Assembly (NCBI GenBank): GCA_964036315.1
Contig: OZ038508.1
Location: forward strand, 47,201,196-47,265,195
From: Acanthosepion esculentum
Lineage: Eukaryota > Mollusca > Cephalopoda > Sepiida > Sepiidae
Length of the DNA: 64,000 bases
Direction of reading: 5' to 3'
Shown: piece by piece, positions 47,301-59,154 of the stretch
Layout: each line of letters begins with the position of its first letter
How positions within the stretch are numbered: position 1 is the stretch's first letter
Position numbers and translations under genes: made by a program
The notes under the pieces: generated by a model
Database searches by the model: none
What the model was told of the DNA's origin: nothing
The model's input: the letters and a program-made list of their open reading frames with translations, nothing else

Positions 47301-49650
47301 AACATGGAACCGTGGATGACTCACCAACTGTTGTTCTTGTGGCTGGTGTGATTTCTTGTGTAGATGGTATTATTAGTAAAATCCGATCTCTGATTTCTCG
47401 CTGCGCAAGAGTTCTTGTCAAAATAATCTTAGAATTCCGGATTTTGGAACATTAATTTCCGTGTTTCATTTTTTAGGAAAAAAAAAAGGTAAGTGGATTT
47501 ATATAATAATAATCAGAAAACTTTTATTTAATTAATATGAAATGCACCAATTAAAAGGTAACAAAGCTATAGTGGAATTATTTAAATCAAAAAAATTGAA
47601 AATTAGAAGTTTATTCAAGTATTACACATTTTAATGCGATATTTGTTCCTATTTCTTTGAAATCAGTTCGTGGATTTTGGGCTCCAATAACGTCACTGCA
47701 AGGCGGAGAATGTGTTTATTTCAGGCCAAAAAGTTTTGTTATTTTTTTTAAATATTTTGCAAAATTTGTTTTCGAGTGCGAATGCTTATGAATTTGTATG
47801 TAGTGCGTAAGCCGATTCTTGAAGATCCCGCTATTACTCCGTTGCTATGCGATGATTGTAGAAAATTATACTAGTAAACCATTCAGTAACTAGTTATCCT
47901 CATTAATGGTAAGAAATTATTATCATGTTAGATTATACTATGGCTGGATGATATCAACTTTGAGATTACATAAGGTCGTGACAGTATATAGCATCCATAT
48001 TACGTTTTGTTACTCGTCATTATTTAATCTGATGCTTCGCAAAAAATTGAAATAATGTCCCAATTTTTCTCCGGACCATCAAACATTTTGCCCGGATCAA
48101 CGGTTGACGACAAAGCACAGATTAAATGATACAATTGCTTTTAAATTGGATTTTTAATTTAACGCGAATTACAATTTACTGAAGTGTTATGAATCCCGGA
48201 GTGAAACACTTGAGACAATTCAATTGTGTCATTTTCATGTCTAATCAATCCGCAGAAACAAATGATATTTTTTCCTGTAAACAAATCTCTTATTAATAAG
48301 CGGAGGGAACGTTGTATATAACGCCACATGAAATTGATGCGTATTGCATGCCTGTGCATTCCCAGCGATACTTGGCTTACGGCCATATTACGTTGAAATA
48401 CCGGTTCCGTACGATCACCGAAGTGAATCAACGTCGATCAGTATCAAAATGGCAGACCGTTTGCGAATACCAGGCTTTGTAAGACTGGATGTGATAACGG
48501 TTTAATGGATAACGTCACAGAGTTGGAAATTGCACGGTCGACTTGAAATAGAACTTGTCTCCCCTATTCCGAGCCGTTATCCATTTCACATTCCATACAT
48601 ATAAGCTTACAGCACCTGATATTCCCAAGTGATCATCGAGCTACTGACTTGTAGTGGACTATTTGTTTTTCTCGCTCCATGTCAAATGTCCGGGTTACCA
48701 TATATAGTGGTAAATATTTAACGTAAAATACAACAAAGCATGAAATACAAGAAGGAACAAAAAGGTTTTAAAACATAACATTTGCATTTATTTTGTGTAT
48801 TGATGTACATGCGTAGAAGTTAAAGATCTGTTGGTGTTATGTCCCTTAGACTCTGAATATTTTTATCTGAACTCACAAAAGTTTAATTAAATATAAAGCT
48901 GAGAAATGATGAACAAACTGTAGCTTTAGAAGAATGTTTCAAAAAGAAAATTTCTTGTTGCTTGTTTGGAAATGTTCTGAATGTTTGTAATGTAGGTTTG
49001 AAAAGTTCGCACGTACGTGCATGCATGAATATGCTTTTAAAGTCTGAACGCCCATGGTCTACACGAGAAACCTCAAGATCACATCTTCGCAGAAGGGAGG
49101 AGAGGAAGAAGAGAAAGCAGCAATTTTGTTTCTGCTAATGATAGGTGATGTAAGAAAATGAGAAAATGGCGGGGGAAATTGACTTGGTTACGCGCTGGAA
49201 AAATATTTGTACGTGGGTGGATTGCAACGCACACTTGTGTGTTTATTGAACAATTAGAAGCTGATATTTTCTGAAAATATTTACTAAGCTGAGTAGGATC
49301 TCTGATCCACTTTTTGCACAAAATTGTACAAAATTCAACATTGATAAGAAAGTGGTAGCGGGATGCTACAGACCAGTCTCCCTGTTACTTGACTTCGGTG
49401 ATCGTACGGGAACCGGGGTTTCAACGTAATATGGCCTTCACCGGATTAGGTTAGAGAAAATTTCCGATAGATTTTCTGACTGCAACGATACGTTACTGCA
49501 CACCTGTCTGCAATTTATGTTAGAATATACTAGTACATATATTATAGACAATTTTTTTCTCTGTGTGACACGATCCTTCAGGATGTTGGCGATAAGGGAT
49601 CTCCACAATTTTCTGAGATATGTTGCTCCTTAGAAATCCTCTTTTTTAAG
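47301..49650. other. No gene; one widely spaced inverted repeat
   Basis: The segments 48378-48440 and 49370-49436 are inverted copies (CATATTACGTTGAAA, GTACGATCACCGAAGT) about 1 kb apart. No transposase-like frame lies between them. Remaining sequence unassigned; minus-strand LINE tail words (ATCTCCACAATTTTCTGAG) appear near 49598. Confidence 0.45.
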
Positions 49651-49980
49651 GTCTTTGTAATATTTTGTATTACTGGCGGATTTATTCCCATCTTTGTTGC
49701 AGTTTCACAACGGCTGTTGTGACTCCCAGCTTTCATCAGGTGCGTGTCGATCCCGGTAAACGACAGGGCATTTGGAATAACCCTTTATTCAATCTACGGG
49801 GTAGATTCTTCTGGTTCTACTGACAATGTATACGGGTACCTTGTCTAGTCCTTATTTTGTACTGATCAGTTTTTATCGCTACGTTTCCAATGACTCCATG
49901 TACACACTACCCAGCCCAGGGTCTGAATTCACAACTACAAACCAACGCTTTAATCGACTAGGCTATTTTCTTCTGTAGAC
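49651..49980 (-). mobile_element. SINE-B relative with CTGATGA core
   Basis: Minus-strand element. tRNA-like head near 49905-49975 (TAGCCTAGTCGATTAAAGCG, GTGAATTCAGACCC) and a body with CTGATGA (complement of 49733-49739), hairpin CACAAC/GTTGTG and GAAAC (complement of 49702-49706). It keeps the wild-type first core box that other SINE-B copies have lost. Confidence 0.55.
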
Positions 49981-50208
49981 CTAAAATTAACAAGCATTCA
50001 TCAAGCAGGCAGGTTAGGTTTATCGCTCCATGTTCTCCACACAGAATTGTCGGACGGGAAATAGCTTTCAAAGTTTTCAATTTCTTCTTAATTATTACAG
50101 TATGTGTTTTTTTCTAATTAAGTCGTTCTGGAGTTGGGTCGTATTGTAGCCCATTTGCATATGACTAGGAAATGATTGGGGAGGTAACAAGGGTATTATT
50201 TAAAGTAT

Positions 50209-50212
<4 letters not shown>

Positions 50213-50292
<80 letters not shown>
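50213..50292. repeat. (TA)n(GA)n at a LINE 3' end
   Basis: TA 50213-50255 and GA 50256-50292. On the minus strand this is a (TC)n(TA)n tail directly after the LINE 3' UTR. Confidence 0.95.
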
Positions 50293-50295
<3 letters not shown>

Positions 50296-51510
50296 ACAAG
50301 TACACATCAAGTGCTCCAGACCAGGTGCAATCTTCAGCTGAGCGTCGTGCTTCAGCAAGGTTTCGGCCCATTAAGCTCAGTACCTTTCCACACGGTGGGC
50401 CCGCAACAGCTGGATGATGTCACGTTGCAACCGGTCTATGTTAATTACGTGGGACTCAATGAGTATTTTTGGGTAATCCATACACTTCCATCCACCGCTT
50501 TATCACCACAAGTCTTTATCACCTCCGGCTTTGGGAGCCCAGCAGACTTGAGGAATCTCTTTAAAGAGGCAGCAGGAAATCCTCTACAGCCAACCTCAAA
50601 TGGCACCAGAGTGCAGCTATATCCTCTCTCACGGACTTCAGCTACCAGTTCCCCATACAGAAGAAACTTTCTTTCATGCGCCTCCTCTTTCCCTTCTTCC
50701 AATTCTACTGTCAGTTCGCCAAGCAACAGATGTTGCTTTTCGAAATCAATTAAGACCAGATCTGGTCTCAGACCAGACACAACGATCTCCACTTGCAGTG
50801 TAGCATCCACCAACACTCTCCACTTCCTTGAGTTTTCCGACCTGGTCTTCTGCCTTATGACAGTCGCACCTTGCTTCAGGAAGGTTACCCTTCGCAGGTC
50901 CAACGAGGGTATGGTAGCATTTCTTACAGCCGCTGCCACGACCTCCAGCACCAAGTTATGTCTGAAGATGTACCCGCCATCCTGAAGCGCCCTCGGACAG
51001 GCTGACAGCATGTGGCGCAGGTTTCCATACGCACCACACAACCGAGAGGAGGGTGACTCCTGTACTCCCCATCTCTTCAAATTTGCCGGTGATGCTTCCA
51101 CGTCATATGCTGCTCGTATGAGGAACCTCAAATGTTGTGCGCCTAGACGCCACCAATCAGACAAACTGATCTGCACACCCTCAATACCCTCCCAGTTCAA
51201 CCATAGGCCCTGCTGAGCCTGCTGGACAGTCCCCACTAACCGTCTCTCCTCTTTGAGTTTTCTTGTAACTTTCGTCGCTCCTGTCTACTGGTCTCTGACC
51301 AGAATCGCTCCGTCTCACCTAGACCAAGTCCGGCACGTCCCTTCCTTGTAACACCGTGAAGTTCTGCCTGCTTGACCATCACTTCCACTGCTGACATCAC
51401 GTCTGACACTCTCCACCTTCTTCCTGTCTTCACCTCTGGCACATTCTTCCGGATTACAGCATCCCTCGGATATGCCACACCCCACAATCGAAAAACGGTC
51501 ACCACTTTAA
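50293..51510 (-). pseudogene. RLE-type LINE C-terminal half
   Basis: Minus-strand end of a non-LTR retrotransposon of the kind with a restriction-like endonuclease. Two frames, 51505-51238 and 51236-50445, join at one frameshift near 51237. The first has RTGRRW-like VKTGRRWRVSDVM and GRAGLG. The second has GLWLNWEGIEGVQISLSDWW, a zinc-knuckle-like LCGAYGNLRHMLSACP (first Cys missing), then LRPDLVLIDFEKQHLLLGEL and ELTVELEEGKEEAHERK, where PD and the following E fit the PD-(D/E)xK nuclease core, then VEVGCRGF-like FEVGCRGFPAAS. A natural stop at 50445 precedes a 3' UTR of about 150 nt. 5' truncated near 51510. Few lesions, so rather young. Confidence 0.8.
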
Positions 51511-51557
51511 TAGCAGGAGTTATGTTTTTGATTTCAGTGGTGGCCGTTTTTCGATTT
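51487..51557. repeat. Snap-back hairpin at the LINE 5' truncation point
   Basis: ATCGAAAAACGGTCACCACT (from 51488) is repeated inverted at 51536-51555 with one mismatch and a loop of about 25 nt. It sits exactly where the LINE is truncated. Confidence 0.8.
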
Positions 51558-51861
51558 TATCTAGGTCCCACTCCTCATATCACCTAAAGGTTCTAGAGTC
51601 CTTGTATATCAGATCTCGTGCGCCTTCCCTCTGTAAACAGAGGGAATGCTTACTGGGTCGGAATGTTATTGGACTCTAGCTTTCTTGTAATTCATATTTT
51701 CCCCTCCATTCGTTATCATTTATATTAATTAAATTTACACGCTTTTTATATCCCATAAATCAACTTTATAGGGCTAGGACGAAACCGGTTCATTTTAGCT
51801 TTTTACAATGCCATATAAATTTTGCTTTTTCCTAGCTATCATTAAATGTTGTACCATAAAT

Positions 51862-51862
<1 letters not shown>
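51558..51862. other. No feature seen
   Basis: Unassigned; a small palindrome CCCTCTGTAAACAGAGGG lies at 51628-51645. Confidence 0.5.

Positions 51863-51928
<66 letters not shown>
51863..51928. repeat. (TA)n microsatellite
   Basis: Pure TA run. Confidence 0.95.
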
Positions 51929-51934
<6 letters not shown>

Positions 51935-52299
51935 TTTGTTTTTGATTTCTGATATGAGCTATGTAACGTTTTGTCAGGTATCAAAATTGAATATTAAACA
52001 CAGATATTCCTCTCTCACAATTAAGCCGAAAAAGCCAAGATAAGAAGTTACTTTAAATACTAAAATATAATAATGGTTAGAACTTAACTAAGTCAAAACT
52101 TATTGTCGGCGACTACACCGGCACCCCCAGACTAATTGTCTGCGAGTGAAGTGGTTTGTTAGCAACTTTGTAATATTGAAAATAATATCTGTGAAAGAAC
52201 GGTCAATGACCAGTTAGTAAGAGGTGGTGTCTCGACATAATCACCGTGAAGAACATAATGGTAAAACAGTGCAGTATCAATCCCAAGAAAACTCATGGC

Positions 52300-52353
52300 T
52301 CTTAATATTCAAATTGTGGAGAGCCATGATTACCAACATCCTGAATGGACGCG
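52300..52353 (+). pseudogene. LINE C-terminal tail scrap
   Basis: KLWRAMITNILNGRGT then stop: the end of the same LINE reading frame seen at 8.05 kb and 55.5 kb. Confidence 0.55.
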
Positions 52354-53555
52354 GCACATAGACGATTGCATTTGTAAACCGTTTGCAGATGCTTAGTAAT
52401 CTATTAAATTTTGCTTTTCCGGTCATTCCTTGTTTTGTACTTACCTTAAAACAGAGTTGCATAACATTTAGACGTTTGTTGTTTACCAATAAAACTATTT
52501 TCTTCTTATCTGATCTTGTCCATAGTGACTATGTTTTATATTGTTTCTTTAATAATTTTGCATTTAGGTCTTTGGTAATAATATGTTTTTTGCAATTTGC
52601 ACTTGTTTTGTGCATTTTCAAGCGTTTTGTCAATCTTATCTAGTTTTCCGATGTTTTGGGCGTGGTATGTACCCCATGAGGATGGCTCTGTCAAAAGAGT
52701 TCCATTTTTCGTTTCATCAGAAGAAATCTGTCTGGCATTTACCAGATCCCTAGACCACATTTCCCTTGCTGTTATCTAATATAAATCCGACTCCTCTTTC
52801 AAATCACTTCTCCGCCTTTAAGTGCCGTATAATAATTTTTACAACCATTATAGTTTCTTTTCAAACTTCCTAGACAATGAAAGACTTAATGCAGCGGGAT
52901 GAAATCATACATAAAATGTTGATTGCATCGATAAGAATGAACGCCAATACATGTAACGTTGGAAAAGTGATTTTATTAAAGATGAAGCAGTTTACGATTT
53001 TAGATTTATTGCATCCTGCATGTTGTTCCAAGTTTTCTATTTCGGAGAATCAATTATTTATTCTTCTGCATACTTTCGTTTTCAAACCTATACCTACTCG
53101 AAATCAGATCAACTTGAACTAACCTTGAACAATTTTTGGCTTCTTTAAATAAAGACGGTTTTCTTTTCGAACTCAGCAACTATTCAAAGCCAAGTTGACA
53201 TAAACGTAGAATAGTTAAGGGGAGAGTATTTAGAGGAGAATAAAAAATGTTCTTTGAGTTTCTTTCAGTTTCCTTTGTGCAATAAATCAGTATCTTCATC
53301 CGGAACAGTGTGGAATTTTACGAATATTTACTATTATTTATTTATTTACCTACTTGCAATGGTTTATTTTTTAACGTTTCTCTTTTTTTTATGCAGCATT
53401 TTCCATTATACTCGTTTCGAGCTTAACGTTGTTTTATTTGGATTTCTCTCCTTGTCCGTATGACTCTCATCATTGGCCTTCCTTGTATTATGCATATCGA
53501 ATACAGAACGTTTCCTTATAAGGAAACGGGTAATATTACCATTACCATTTTCAAT
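52354..53555. other. No feature seen
   Basis: AT-rich sequence; open frames here have no recognised domain. Confidence 0.5.
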
Positions 53556-53612
53556 ACTTTCTTTATTTCAATGTCTTTATTAAGTGACGTTGCTGTCAGT
53601 ATATAAATTAAG
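53556..53612. repeat. R2 dispersed ~55-bp repeat
   Basis: TTCTTTATTT ... TGCTGTCAGTATATAAATT. Further copies at 54294-54353, 55308-55362 and, diverged, 58712-58775; a partial one at 54495-54514. The complement carries AATAAA, so it may be the 3' end of a transcribed element. Confidence 0.6.
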
Positions 53613-54293
53613 CTTTTTATTTAATGTTTCTTTTATTCAAAACAATGTTTTCTTTTCTGGACACAGAGTGTGTAGAAACTATCTAAATATGCTGTAATTC
53701 CGAGCGCTTCCGGCTATACTTTTAGACATTATCGAGGATGATTTTATTTTTGCTTTTTAATTGGGTGTATGGGCTGTGTATGTTCCTAGAGTTATAGTGA
53801 TGTTTTATTTTCCGAAGACAGTCAGCACATTGTGGCCGTGTTCGAAGTTAATATTACGGAGTGTTGGATTTTTCATTTCACTATTTCTGCTAGTGTTTTT
53901 TTTTATATACAATGAGGTGGTAAAAGTGTTGTTACTGAATTCTACGAGAACGCAGACGATACGCTTCATAGCCGATATTTTTATTTTAGAAAATTACACA
54001 AAAGAAATACATACTCTCAAGAAAACATTGGGAACAGTAAGAACATTTTTACCAGCCTCATTGTATAAAAACCCCACAAGCATAAACTCTGACCACCTTC
54101 ATTTTAGGAGTGAATGCCTACTCAGATAAAAAAAAAGCAGTGATTAAAAAAAAAATTCCTAAAAAGAGTACAGCAGAATTCATCCTCTCGCCTACTCTTC
54201 CTTAAAGAACTCAACAATGCAAAACGGGCATTAGTTAATGACTTCCCTAACCACCTTATGGACCACCAAATGAGACTAATTACCATTTCTTAG
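53613..54293. other. No recognised gene; 122-codon open frame
   Basis: The plus-strand frame 53761-54129 has a hydrophobic stretch (FFISLFLLVFFFIYNEV-like, residues about 37-55), then a basic half. I do not recognise it. It could be chance in AT-rich DNA. Confidence 0.3.
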
Positions 54294-54360
54294 ATTTTCT
54301 TTATTTGAAGACCTTTATTTAGCAATTTTGACTGTCAGTATATAAATTTCTGTGGAAACC

Positions 54361-55310
54361 CTACCGAGATATAGAATTTGGCGACCACAATCTTAACAAC
54401 AAAAGATACACAGATGACACCGTACTGATAGCAGACACGGAAAAGAAATTACAAAAACGCCTACAGAAGGTAGCGACGCAGAGTGTGAAGACTTTACTGT
54501 CAGAATATAAATCCGCGTATCTTATGTTGTTAAAATTGTGGCCGCCAATCCTAAATCCTGGTAGGGTTTCCAATTCTCTCGGAATGGCCTCGCTGTGTAG
54601 GTTGAACAGGTCGGGTAAGAAGACGCATCCTTGCCTTACGCCCCTTTCTGTTTTTGTATATTCACTGAACTCGTTCCCTATGCGCATGCATGCTGTTTGC
54701 TGCCAATATAGTTTCTTGATTATTCTGATATCTTTCACGGATATATCAAGGTTGCTGAGAAGTTCCATCCGATTCTTGTGGCGTACTTTGTCGAATTCTT
54801 TGCGCAGTCTATGAAACATAGGTACACGTCCTTCTACATCTGTATCGCTCTTTCTGATGACAATCTGAGGATGAATATCGCGTTCCTAGTTCTGGTGTCT
54901 TTGGTGTTCTCGGCTTATCTCTGGGCTGATTATGCTGTGCGCTCTATCAGGATACGGATAATCAGTTTTGTCATGGAGCTCATTAGGCTTATCTATCGTT
55001 TGCACCTGGTTTCTTAGGCATTGCTATGAAGATAGATCTGCTGAGGTCTTCCGGTATATCCCCGCTGTTGTAGATTTGTAATTTCGGTGATCTATACCAA
55101 AGTCATCTAAGGCTGTCAGTATTTCCGTTACAATTCGGTCTGGCTCAGCTGCCTTACGTCTTTTCAAATTGGACAGTGCTGCTTTTACTACGGTTTTCAG
55201 AACTCCAGGTCCGTCGATGGTTCTGTGTATTGCTGGTTGTTCACTTTCGTTGTGGAAGATTTCTCCAATATAGTCGTCCAGCGTTGAAGAATTTTCTCCT
55301 TCTCTAACTT
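54361..55310 (-). pseudogene. LINE reverse transcriptase, with inverted motif C piece
   Basis: Minus strand, broken frames: NLKRRKAAEPDRI (about 55150), IYRK...DLSS (GDIPEDLSRS-like), EFDKVRHKNRMELLSNL, LYWQQTACMRI, ERGVRQGCVFLPDLFNLHSE (motif B) and GGHNFNNIRYAD, stopping inside motif C near 54490. The plus strand 54361-54480 carries the continuation HNLNNKRYTDDTVLIADTE and KLQKRLQKVA, including the Asp pair. The element is therefore inverted within motif C, as in twin-primed LINE insertions. Confidence 0.8.
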
Positions 55311-55469
55311 TCTTTATTTGAATTTCATTTAGCGATGTTGCTGTCAGTATATAAATTTCTGTCTTCTATAGCTTTTAATTTATTTTCAGTCCTTTTGATT
55401 TGTACTACATTCTTTATTGATATTGTTAGATAATCGATATTTCAGTCTTCCTTAGAATTTATGCTTTTC

Positions 55470-56400
55470 TTTCTTTTTATGTGCCATGTCCTTTCAGGAC
55501 GTGGGCGATCATGGCTCTCCACCTCCCTCTATCCCTTGCAGCTCTCAGCAAGTTCCTTCTCTCTGCTTCCTCCCCCAGACCACGTTCTGTCATCCACTTG
55601 CTTAAGCTCGCTAGGTATGCCATGCGCTGTTTTCCCTTGTCTCTCTTTCCCTCTATTCGACCCGTGAGTATCAAATTCTCCAGACCCTCTTTCTTCATTA
55701 TATCTCCCAATAACTTCAGCTGCCTCTACCTGGTGTTAAGTAAAGGGTGTTCCAGTAACTTGGACCGATTTTAAAAGTGAATTAAATCTAAGTGTCTAAA
55801 GACTTTTTTCTTTTACCCTCAGATTTGGCGGATATTTGGGCGATATTATTTTTCGCCCATAATTGTCATGACGTAAATAACATAATCGAATAGAGAAATA
55901 ACTAAATATTCACCAATAACACTGATTTATTTGCTGCAGAATTTGATCCATCTAAATGAAACGCCCTGATATATAATCCGTCTAAATGAAACACTATTAT
56001 AAGACCCCTCCTTGTTTACATCCCCCCCTAAGACCTCAACTCACCGTTGCTCACACGCTCGGTCCATGATATCCTCAGCATTTTTCCGTAGAACGACATC
56101 TCTGTCGCCTCGAGTCCCTTCTTCGTCTTTGAGGAAAGCATCCAACATTCACTGCCGTAAATAAAGACAGATGTCATGTATTATTCTTCGCAGTATTCTT
56201 CACATCGTTACCACAGAAATCCTCCTGCCTCGTAATACTCTGCCCAGCTTTTGGAATGCGTCCTTGGTCATCCCAATAAGTGTACGGATCTCAGTGTAGT
56301 ATTTACCGTCCTCTGTCAGAACGCTTACTAGATATTTGAACTTCCGCGTCAGCTTAAACCTAGTGTTCCCGAACTGCAAATCGAAGTTTCGGGCTCATAT
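55470..56400 (-). pseudogene. LINE 3' half (same family as 54.4-55.3 kb)
   Basis: Minus strand: RFDLQFGNTRFKLTRKFKYL, EIRTLIGMTKDAFQKLGRVL, then scattered remnants to 56020, and at 55710-55477 the open frame DIMKKEGLENLILTGRIEGK...RWRAMIAHVLKGHG. This is the thumb and C-terminal region. It lies upstream (in sense) of the reverse transcriptase piece at 55.3-54.5 kb, so they are two insertions, not one intact element. Confidence 0.75.
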
Positions 56401-57043
56401 TTCCAATTCTTTCCTTATTAGAATACTTGTTTTTATTGCATTGTTTTCATTATAAATATTAATTAAATACTTGACATTTATTTAAATTTTCAGTTCTTTC
56501 GGTTTTACAATTGCTTTCCTCGTTGATGTTGCTTTCACTACAAGCATTTTCGCTTTTTTTCGCTTTTTTTTATCTTTGTTCTTTTCTTATTTACTTATTA
56601 ATTAATGTTATTTTTTTATATTTGACGATTTTTCTTAAACATTTCATTCTTTGTAAAATGTCTATTATGAACGTCACTATTTTATTAACACTTCGCATTC
56701 ACTTTATTTTGCTTCATTGTTAGCAACACCAGTATCCGCCTCGAAAACGAATACATTCCCTTCAACCCCCACAATGCCTCGTCAATAAACGTCACAGTCT
56801 CTGATTTAGACGATTTCAGAAATTGCCGCTAATGTGGAGCGACAGTAATACGAATTAAGCAGAAGAGCATCCTCCCACTTAATGTTCTCCTCATCAGAAT
56901 ATACATTACAGTAATGTATTTGCTTATTCATGAATTAAATTCATCTTTGTTTCCTTAGTGTCGATTATTTGAAATATATGGGGTTGATGGATTCTTTTTT
57001 ATTTGGATATTGTCGACCTGTCTCTAGTATGTTAGCTTGAGGC
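56401..57043. other. No feature seen
   Basis: AT-rich unassigned sequence. Confidence 0.5.
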
Positions 57044-58460
57044 GTGAAACCGACGGTCAGAATGCAGTGTTGATTCTTCTGTCCTCATAATCTATATCCA
57101 TAAGTACTTTATCTATGATAAATCTATTTGGACCTCTTGGGCTGGCGCTACAGAATCACACACAAAGAACTGTACCAAATAACAGAAACTTAGAACCCAG
57201 TCTGTCCTGCGATTTACCCATAGCTGAGTTGAGGAGAAGAAAAGGATTCATACCATTCCCAGGGATATTAGCACGTAAGTGAATGTAATAGATACGCCTA
57301 ATATTCGAACTCGGATCTCCGGTTCCTCAATCGGAGCCGCTATCTATTACTTCATCGTGCCTTCCTTACAATGCTGCACTTAAGCCCATGGTTGTCTATA
57401 TAAATCCTACAAAAAGAGTTGTAACACAAGGTCTGATGTTCGCATATGGCGTGACACTTGGAATCAGCTTGCACTGTTGATTTCTCTCGTCATAATCTAT
57501 ATCCATAAGTGCTCTATCTGTGATAAATCTATTTGGACCTCTTGGGCTGGCGCTACAGAATCACACACAAAGAACTGTACCAAATAACAGAAACTACATC
57601 AATCGAGGACTTTCAACAGTGGCAACAATTAAAATGGATAGCTCATGTAAACTGGAGTGAAAAAAAAATGATATGATCAAAACGTAATATATGAATAAAA
57701 TTGACCAAGATTAAATACATGATTATTTTTTTTTAAATTTAAAACGGAATAAATATAATAAATAACGAAATAAACACAAGCTCAAGGTTAGAACCATACA
57801 TTTGCCCAAACCAAAATATGTAATGCGATGCGCATCCTGTGACCCATCAGAGACATAGGGGCACCGAATGTACTGTAGCCACAGTAGTGTGGTGTTTCTT
57901 AGGCCTGATTGAGCCTAACACTCTCCATCACGGTTTTTGAATTCTGAGTTACTTTCTCCTAGACCGGTCGCCACCCAAGTCTATAGAACCCAGTCTCTAC
58001 TGCTATTTACCCATAGCTGAGTGGGGGAGAAGAAAAGTATCCATACTATTCGAAAGGATATTAGCACGTAAATAAATGTTATAGATCTGACTAGAATTCG
58101 AAACCGGCTCTCCGATTCCGCAATCCGAGCCGCTATCCATTACTTCTTCGTGTCTTCTTTACCCTGTTACAATTAAGCCTACGGCTGTCTATATATAAAT
58201 CCCACAAAAAGAGTCTGATGTTCGCTTATGGCGTGTCACTGAGAATCAGTATGCCATGTTGATTTCTCTCTCGTCATGATCTACATCCATAAGTACTCTA
58301 TCTATGGTAAAGCTATTTAAACCTCTTGGGCTGGCGCTACAGAATCAGAAAAAAAACTGTACCAAATAACAGAAACTACATCACTCGAGGACTTTCAACA
58401 GCGACAGCAATTAAAATGGATAGCCCATGTAAACCTGAGTGAAAAATATGACATATGACA
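57044..58460 (-). repeat. Tandem modules of SINE-D plus repeat X
   Basis: Repeat X (CTTGGGCTGGCGCTACAGAA, ACTGTACCAAATAACAGAAA) occurs at 57044-57195, 57445-57680 and 58215-58455. SINE-D minus copies lie at 57190-57365 and 57985-58165, each with a B-box complement (TCGAACTCGGATCTCCGG or close) and followed by the same ~75-bp link ending TCTGATGTTCGC. So a SINE-D/link/X module of about 490 bp is repeated about 790 bp apart, with a partial X before the first. It looks like segmental tandem duplication; X has no identified class. Confidence 0.75.
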
Positions 58461-59150
58461 TATGAAGATGTTGACATTTCACACTATTTCAAACAAAGTT
58501 TTCCAAAGGAAGACCCCCACCCGCTCATCTGTACTTGAAAGAAAAAAAAACGATAACACTGGACATTAAAAAAAATATTTTCCTGTAAAATCGCTTTAAT
58601 AGGTATAATTTATTAATTTCAACCGATGGTAGTGCTTGCAGTACAGTCAATTAATACCGAATGTTGCCTTATAAAGAAATGTTTATTCTCGTTATTTTCT
58701 TCATTTGCAATACTTTCTTTATTTGAATATCTATATCTCGCAGCATTACTTTTCTTATATACAATTCTGTTTTCCTTATCATTTTTCTATGTTATTTTGT
58801 TTTGTTTATAATTCTTTTGTTATTGATATTGTGTTTATTATAAACATTTATGTCTTCCGTAAAATTCGTTTTTATTTCCAATTCTTAAGATTTTAGATTT
58901 CTTTTCTTTAGTGGCTTCTTTATTTTCATTATAAAAGTTTCTTTTTTATTAGCATTTTATTTACTATCATTTTCTTATCTTTTAGTATCCATTTCCTTAT
59001 TGGCATTGTTTTCATTAAAATCTATTCTGTTTTCGTCTTTCTTTTCAGGACTTTTTAATAGATTTAATTATTGTATGTCATTTTGTTTTTAGTTATTAGA
59101 ATTATTCTATTAATATTTCTTACTTGACTGCAATTCCAAACTAGGCCTTT
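58461..59150. other. No gene; T-rich stretch with an R2 relic
   Basis: AT-rich sequence, R2-like words at 58712-58775. Nothing coding recognised. Confidence 0.5.
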
Positions 59151-59154
59151 ACAT

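Noticed and set aside
48159..48431. 90-codon minus-strand frame as a host gene
   Set aside because: No domain, no splice or regulatory support, and it overlaps one arm of the inverted repeat at 48.4 kb.
50311..50985. 224-codon plus-strand open frame
   Set aside because: It is the antisense shadow of the LINE nuclease frame, which has recognisable motifs on the minus strand.
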